Shown in pieces: positions 60,206 through 64,000 of a DNA stretch of 64,000 nucleotides. Within the stretch, counting starts at the first letter, position 1, and each line of letters starts with the position of its first letter. The stretch is taken from NCBI GenBank assembly GCA_049303315.1, contig JBAQMZ010000054.1, forward strand, positions 62,001 to 126,000, read 5' to 3'. Source of the DNA: Methanoperedens sp049303315. Its GTDB lineage: Archaea; Halobacteriota; Methanosarcinia; Methanosarcinales; Methanoperedenaceae. The translations under genes and the position numbers were made by a program. The notes below the pieces were generated by a model. That model worked only from the letters and a program-made list of their open reading frames with translations. It was not told the origin of the DNA and did not search any database.

Positions 60206-60967
60206 CTACTGCGCAACCAGGCCGCCGTCCACAACCATGGGATGACCTGTGACAAATGAAGCGGCATCAGAGCACAACCACACCACAGATTCAGCGATTT
60301 CTCCAGGCGTGCCCATCCTTCCTACCGGCTCCATCGCCGTAAACTGCGCCTCAGCCTCAGGATTGCCGCCCGTGACCCGTTCCACCACGGGGGTGCGGAT
60401 TACACCAGGACAGACTGCATTGACACGGATACCAGCCTTTGCATACTCAAGCGCCGCAACTTTTGTAAGCTGTATTATGCCGCCCTTGGATGCACAGTAG
60501 GCGGGCATTCCCTGGAAACCTACAAGCCCTGCCACGGATGCCATATTAACGATAGCCCCGCTGCCCTGCTTTTGCATTTCGGGAATCTCGTACTTCATGC
60601 ACAGCCAGACGCCTTTGAGATTGATATTGATGACACGGTCCCAGTTCTCCTCGGTGCAATCTGCCGTTGGAGCCATAATTCCCTCGATGCCTGCATTGTT
60701 GATGGCGCAGTCCAGCCTGCCGTAGGTATCGACCGCCCTTTTGACCAAAGCCTCGACATCGGCAGTCTTTGATACGTCTGTCTTTACGAAGATAGATTCA
60801 CCGCCAGCTTTCCTTATCATCTGCACCGTTTCCTCCCCGCCTCCCACCAGGACGTCTGCTACGACTACCTTTGCCCCTTCCCTGGCAAATGCCAGCGCGC
60901 AAGCCCGCCCAATTCCAGAACTGCCGCCTGTCACCAGAGCGACTTTGTTCTCTAACCCTAAAAGCAT
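60206..60967 (-). CDS. Short-chain dehydrogenase/reductase
   Basis: 253 residues. The cofactor motif is VTGGSSGIGRACALAFAREG; NNAGIEG is present; the catalytic Ser lies in IVNMASVAG and the Tyr/Lys pair in AYCASKGGI; AVCPGVIRTP follows. An acidic residue after strand 2 (VVADVLVGG) suggests NAD preference. It resembles glucose-1-dehydrogenase-like SDRs; substrate not readable. It starts GTTAAAATG with AGGGG upstream. Confidence 0.93.
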   Translation of the reverse strand: MLLGLENKVALVTGGSSGIGRACALAFAREGAKVVVADVLVGGGEETVQMIRKAGGESIFVKTDVSKTADVEALVKRAVDTYGRLDCAINNAGIEGIMAPTADCTEENWDRVININLKGVWLCMKYEIPEMQKQGSGAIVNMASVAGLVGFQGMPAYCASKGGIIQLTKVAALEYAKAGIRVNAVCPGVIRTPVVERVTGGNPEAEAQFTAMEPVGRMGTPGEIAESVVWLCSDAASFVTGHPMVVDGGLVAQ

Positions 60968-61100
60968 TTTAACCCCTCCTCAGTTTCGTGAATATACTCT
61001 TCTTGGTTATGATGTTCAAAGTTTTCCATTTGATTACCCCCTATTCTTTAATGATTTGTATCAAAGGGACTTATAATTTTCCAGTGCACTTTTGAACCGC

Positions 61101-61235
61101 AAGTACCTTTTTAAACCCCGCCCATTATTATAATCCCTCATGCACATCCCCGAACTTCTGGCGCCGGTCGGCAGCAAGGAGGCACTATTCAGAACTTGAA
61201 GAGGCCCTGATAATCTGCAATTTCTCTGCAATGAT
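61101..61235 (+). pseudogene. Broken duplicate of the U32 peptidase promoter and 5' end
   Basis: 61106-61177 repeats the promoter and first 13-15 codons of the U32 gene at 62229 (ctttttaaaccc, cccattat, taatccctc, then MHIPELLAPVGSKEAL) with an ATG at 61140 instead of GTG. After residue 16 the sequence jumps to cttgaagaggcc...ctgcaatttctctgcaat, corresponding to about codon 76 onward of the intact gene, and stops at once. The result is an internally deleted remnant. No further U32 sequence follows. Confidence 0.85.
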
Positions 61236-61323
61236 TTTCCTATGGAAAAAAGTTTGTCCCCAAAAAAGAAAAGGGACGAATTGTTTAGGTGCTTACTCTC
61301 TCGGTTTTATATTCGCTTCATCA

Positions 61324-61935
61324 TTATCTGTAAGGAATCGCCATCATACCTGGAACCGGACTCATCGACCACATTACCTGTGCTGTTATTGCCCCGACGA
61401 CCAAATAAACCACCAATGCTACAATTATAACCACGATTGTATAACCCATTGCCTGTTCCTTAGGCGTTTCCATGAGCACCGGAATGCCAAGATAGAGAAT
61501 GTACAACCCGTAAAGTGCAAACAGTAAAACAATGACGCTCAGCATCGGTATGATGTAGAATATTCCTCCAACCAGCCCGGCTGTAGCTGAGTATGCAGCA
61601 AGCTTCATTGCCTGGTTCTCATCCTGCTTCGAGGCAAAATTCGGGGCAAGGGCATTAATCACGATGCCTATTACGTACACGTCTACAATACTCAGTATGT
61701 ACATCAATATACCGCCCGCCACAGCGGTTCCAATCGGATACTTAAAGCTTCCACCCAATCCTGCACTGACTCCAATAATGCCCATACCAATAATATAGGC
61801 TATCGCAGGTATCAGGGCAAGGATTGCGATGTACTGCTGTATTATATCGTTTTTGCTTATCCCTTCAGACTTTACCTTTGTCAATTCGGTCAGCGGATTT
61901 TTCAGAATGCTGATCGCCCTATCTAATTGTTCCAT
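61324..61935 (-). CDS. Yip1-family membrane protein
   Basis: 203 residues from MEQLDRAISILKNP; GGAGGA lies 6 nt upstream of this ATG, while the ATG 6 bp earlier would touch it. Five hydrophobic helices: YIAILALIPAIAYIIGMGII, AVAGGILMYILSIVDVYVIG, ATAGLVGGIFYIIPML, LFALYGLYILYLGIPVLM, TIVVIIVALVVYLVVGAITA. YAPNF-like NALAPNF follows helix 3, as in Yip1. Function in archaea unknown. It lies between the broken and intact U32 copies, on the opposite strand. Confidence 0.85.
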   Translation of the reverse strand: MEQLDRAISILKNPLTELTKVKSEGISKNDIIQQYIAILALIPAIAYIIGMGIIGVSAGLGGSFKYPIGTAVAGGILMYILSIVDVYVIGIVINALAPNFASKQDENQAMKLAAYSATAGLVGGIFYIIPMLSVIVLLFALYGLYILYLGIPVLMETPKEQAMGYTIVVIIVALVVYLVVGAITAQVMWSMSPVPGMMAIPYR

Positions 61936-61941
61936 ATTCAT

Positions 61942-62196
61942 TCCTCCTCACGGATGTTCCCGTTTCCACACTTGTGCTTTTTATCCCGTGCAACGCCCAT
62001 GAGCAGTAGCCTGCATTACGTTTTGAGGGCACTTTTGTAGTCTAACATTTCATATGCCATCAATAATGCTCGATACTTCTCCCGGGAAATTGCCCTGATT
62101 ATTTGTTAGCAACATTACTATAAAAAGGTTATGATTATAAAAAACCTATTTTATTAAGAAAAAAAATTCGGGATAATACACTGCTATTACAACTAT
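61942..62196. other. Intergenic region between Yip1-family gene and U32 gene
   Basis: About 255 bp holding the Yip1-family gene's ribosome-binding site at its left end and AT-rich sequence (attactataaaaaggttatgattataaaaaacc) that could supply a minus-strand promoter or upstream elements of the U32 promoter. No gene or tRNA seen. Confidence 0.45.
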
Positions 62197-62205
62197 CTTT
62201 TTAAA
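62197..62205 (+). promoter_or_regulatory. TATA box of the U32 gene
   Basis: tttttaaac is centred about 27 bp before the GTG start at 62229. No Shine-Dalgarno sequence is present. The same tttttaaaccc-n-cccattat pattern with the same spacing was copied in the broken duplicate at about 61108, which shows that promoter and start moved as one piece. Leaderless transcription is likely. Confidence 0.65.
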
Positions 62206-62228
62206 CCCTGCCCATTATATAATCCCTC

Positions 62229-64000
62229 GTGCACATCCCCGAACTTCTTGCACCAGTCGGCAGCAAGGAAGCCCTCATCGCAGCCATCGAAAATGGAGCT
62301 GACGCCGTGTATTTCGGGGGAAAAGTTTTCAGCGCACGGCAATATGCTTCCAACTTCAACCGCGATGAACTTGAATGGGCTATCGATTATGCGCATAAAA
62401 GAGGCGTAAAAGCATACGTAACCGTGAACACCCTTATCAAGGATTCCGAGCTTGAAGAAGCCTGCGATTACCTGCAATTCCTCTGCAATTGCGGTGCGGA
62501 TGCGGTCATCGTGCAGGATATGGGCATCCTTCGCCTGCTGCGGGAACAGCTCCCTGAACTTCCTGTCCACGCCAGCACCCAGATGACAATTCATAATGTG
62601 GAAGGGGTAAAGTTTCTTCAGGAAATGGGCGTAAAGCGCGTGATACTCGCCCGTGAACTCACTCTTGACGAAATCCGCAGGATAAAATCCCGGACCGGCA
62701 TAGAGGTTGAAACCTTTATACACGGCGCCCTGTGTTTTTCATATTCAGGCCAATGCCTTTTAAGCAGCATGATAGGGGGCAGAAGCGGGAATCGTGGATA
62801 CTGCGCCCAGCCATGTCGGAAAAAGTACAGGATGAATGGAATTGAAGGTTATCTCCTCAGCCCAAAAGACCTCAATATGAGTGAACATATCGGCGCCCTT
62901 GTAGATGCCGGCATCGACTCCTTCAAGATCGAAGGAAGGATGAAGCGGCATGAATACGTGGCAGGCGTTGTGCGGGTTTACCGGAAACTTATCGACAGGT
63001 ATTTTGAAGCGCCGATGGACTTTCGGATAACAGAGGACGAAAAGCATACATTGCTGCAATTGTTTAATCGTGGATTCACGACAGGATATTTTTTTGGGAA
63101 TCCGGGAAACGGACTGATGAGCCGCAAATACCCGTATAATATCGGTACAGAGCTTGGCACTGTGGTTGATTATGAGCCTTTGAAAAAACTTGTCTCGGTA
63201 AAGCTTAATGCACTTTTGAGAACAGGGGACGGCATCGGTATAGGGGTATCCGGGGTTATTGTAAGAAAAATATTTATCGAAAATCGAATGGTCACGGCAG
63301 CAAACCCCGGTTATACGGTCAGGATACCCTTTGATGGCGATGTCACAAGAGGCGATGTAGTTTTCAAGACATATGACAGCGAGCTTATGGCGGCGCTTGA
63401 GACAAGAAATATCAAAAAAATCCCGATAAAAATAGCAATAAAAGCAAAGATTAGAGAGCCTGTTGAACTTCGCATCAACGATGGAGAAAATGAAATTGCG
63501 GTTCAGGGAGAAATCGTAAACAAGGCAGAAAAAAAGCCAATTTCCAGGCAATCTATGGCTGAACAATTAATGAAGCTTGGGAGCACTTTTTATGAAGCGC
63601 AGGAAATTACATTTGACATTGATGAAAATATTTTCATCCCGGTCTCAGAACTTAACTCTCTTCGGAGGGAAACGATTTCACAGCTTGAGAAAATACGCAC
63701 AAACAAATGGAAACGCCAGTGCAGCAAACCTGTAATCTCTCTTGAAAAAAGAAAGCTGGAATTTAAACCTCTTCTCAGTGTAAATACAGGCTCTATCGAA
63801 TGTTTTGAGGCTGCTGTTGACAGCGGCGCTGATGTTGTTTATTTTGGCGGGGAAGTGTTTGAAAATACGAAACCGCAGATAAAAGCGCCCAGAGTCACGC
63901 CTCTGGAGGGCGTGTCCACGCATGGCGCAGCCATGCGTGTGCGCGGAGTCGAGAACCCGCAGGGTTTCGGCAATGATGAACGCAGATTTATTGAAAAAGA
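62229..64000 (+). CDS. U32 family peptidase / RNA-hydroxylation-type protein, 3' end outside window, with in-frame repeat insert
   Basis: 591 codons visible from GTG (VHIPELLAPVGSKEALIAAI). The U32 barrel shows GADAVYFGGKVFSARQYASN, LPVHASTQMTIHN, VILARELTLDEIRRI, TFIHGALCFSYSGQCLLSSM and NRGYCAQPCRKKY with the Cys residues that bind a cluster in TrhP/RlhA-like relatives, then DSFKIEGRMKRHEYVA. A DUF3656-type region follows, and a second U32-like start (GADVVYFGGEVFEN). Residues 547-587 are encoded by the 123-bp element, in frame, without stop. Relatives act as proteases or as tRNA/rRNA hydroxylation factors. Confidence 0.88.
   Translation, partial: MHIPELLAPVGSKEALIAAIENGADAVYFGGKVFSARQYASNFNRDELEWAIDYAHKRGVKAYVTVNTLIKDSELEEACDYLQFLCNCGADAVIVQDMGILRLLREQLPELPVHASTQMTIHNVEGVKFLQEMGVKRVILARELTLDEIRRIKSRTGIEVETFIHGALCFSYSGQCLLSSMIGGRSGNRGYCAQPCRKKYRMNGIEGYLLSPKDLNMSEHIGALVDAGIDSFKIEGRMKRHEYVAGVVRVYRKLIDRYFEAPMDFRITEDEKHTLLQLFNRGFTTGYFFGNPGNGLMSRKYPYNIGTELGTVVDYEPLKKLVSVKLNALLRTGDGIGIGVSGVIVRKIFIENRMVTAANPGYTVRIPFDGDVTRGDVVFKTYDSELMAALETRNIKKIPIKIAIKAKIREPVELRINDGENEIAVQGEIVNKAEKKPISRQSMAEQLMKLGSTFYEAQEITFDIDENIFIPVSELNSLRRETISQLEKIRTNKWKRQCSKPVISLEKRKLEFKPLLSVNTGSIECFEAAVDSGADVVYFGGEVFENTKPQIKAPRVTPLEGVSTHGAAMRVRGVENPQGFGNDERRFIEK
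63867..63989. repeat. 123-bp hairpin-rich element, copy B (inside U32 coding sequence)
   Basis: Identical to 3914-4036 across all 123 bp. Here it is read in the U32 frame as TKPQIKAPRVTPLEGVSTHG then AAMRVRGVENPQGFGNDERRF. Length is a multiple of three and no stop codon occurs in that frame. In the first U32 module the residue run after VYFGGKVF goes directly into SARQYASNFNRDELEWAI, so the 41 residues interrupt the second module just after VYFGGEVFEN. Confidence 0.93.

Noticed and set aside
62193..63566. Long minus-strand frames opposite the U32 gene
   Set aside because: They are shadows of the U32 coding sequence, which has recognisable motifs throughout.
1..64000. tRNA or rRNA genes
   Set aside because: No T-loop motif with a matching cloverleaf was found by eye, and GTTC-type matches fell inside coding sequence. 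A covariance-model scan would be decisive.

Overview
The window comes from an archaeon, most likely a Methanosarcinales-type euryarchaeon close to the anaerobic methane oxidisers ('Candidatus Methanoperedens'); that lineage is an inference. The archaeal evidence is direct: aIF2-gamma, RNA polymerase subunits Rpo7 and Rpo11, Spt4, ribosomal proteins S24e and S27ae, exosome Csl4, Pth2, an archaeal-type ThrRS, CofE for coenzyme F420, archease with RtcB, the siroheme-dependent Ahb heme pathway, a PGF-CTERM surface protein, and TATA boxes placed for leaderless or short-leader mRNAs. No tRNA, rRNA, CRISPR array or transposase gene was found.

Layout. 1-6.7 kb: glycosyltransferase tail, malic enzyme, DUF166 protein, CoaBC, HIT protein and ThrRS. 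6.8-11.4 kb (minus strand): four envelope proteins; three of them carry related coiled-coil modules, and the fourth ends in a PGF-CTERM sorting signal. 11.4-21 kb: an M23-like protein, a radical SAM protein, a K+-independent H+-pyrophosphatase, CofE, an HD hydrolase, an NfeD/SPFH pair and a GNAT protein. 21.4-25.1 kb: the information-processing operon aIF2-gamma, PIN protein, rpo7, spt4, GTP-dependent dephospho-CoA kinase, rps24e, rps27ae. 25.2-28.2 kb: archease/RtcB RNA ligation and a DUF433/DUF5615 toxin-antitoxin-like pair. 28.4-32.2 kb: an AT-rich three-gene McrBC-like cassette. 32.2-35.8 kb: RNA methylase, csl4, rpoL, DUF2240 and a frameshifted fragment. 35.8-39.9 kb: proA-proB followed by an AT-rich reverse transcriptase of the defence-associated (UG/Abi-like) type. 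40-43 kb: a membrane protein between short direct repeats, and an AT-rich radical SAM plus membrane-anchored PLD-like pair. 43-49 kb: glutamate synthase, DUF169 protein, Pth2, DnaQ-BRCT exonuclease and small proteins. 49.2-59 kb: heme b synthesis genes ahbD-ahbA and ahbB-sirC-hemA, separated by about 6 kb holding GIY-YIG, ATPase, DUF429, mobB-fdhD-mobA and radC. 59-64 kb: VapBC, an SDR, a broken copy of the start of a U32 peptidase gene, a Yip1-family protein, and the intact U32 gene running off the end.

The strongest structural observation is a 123-bp hairpin-rich element present in two identical copies 60 kb apart (3914-4036 and 63867-63989). The first is intergenic. The second lies in frame inside the U32 gene and would add 41 residues without breaking it. 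A diverged relative sits at 12747-12871. The main candidates for undescribed systems are the McrBC-like cassette, whose nuclease carries a UPF0175-like C-terminal HTH, the reverse transcriptase placed behind proBA, and the radical SAM/PLD-like pair.
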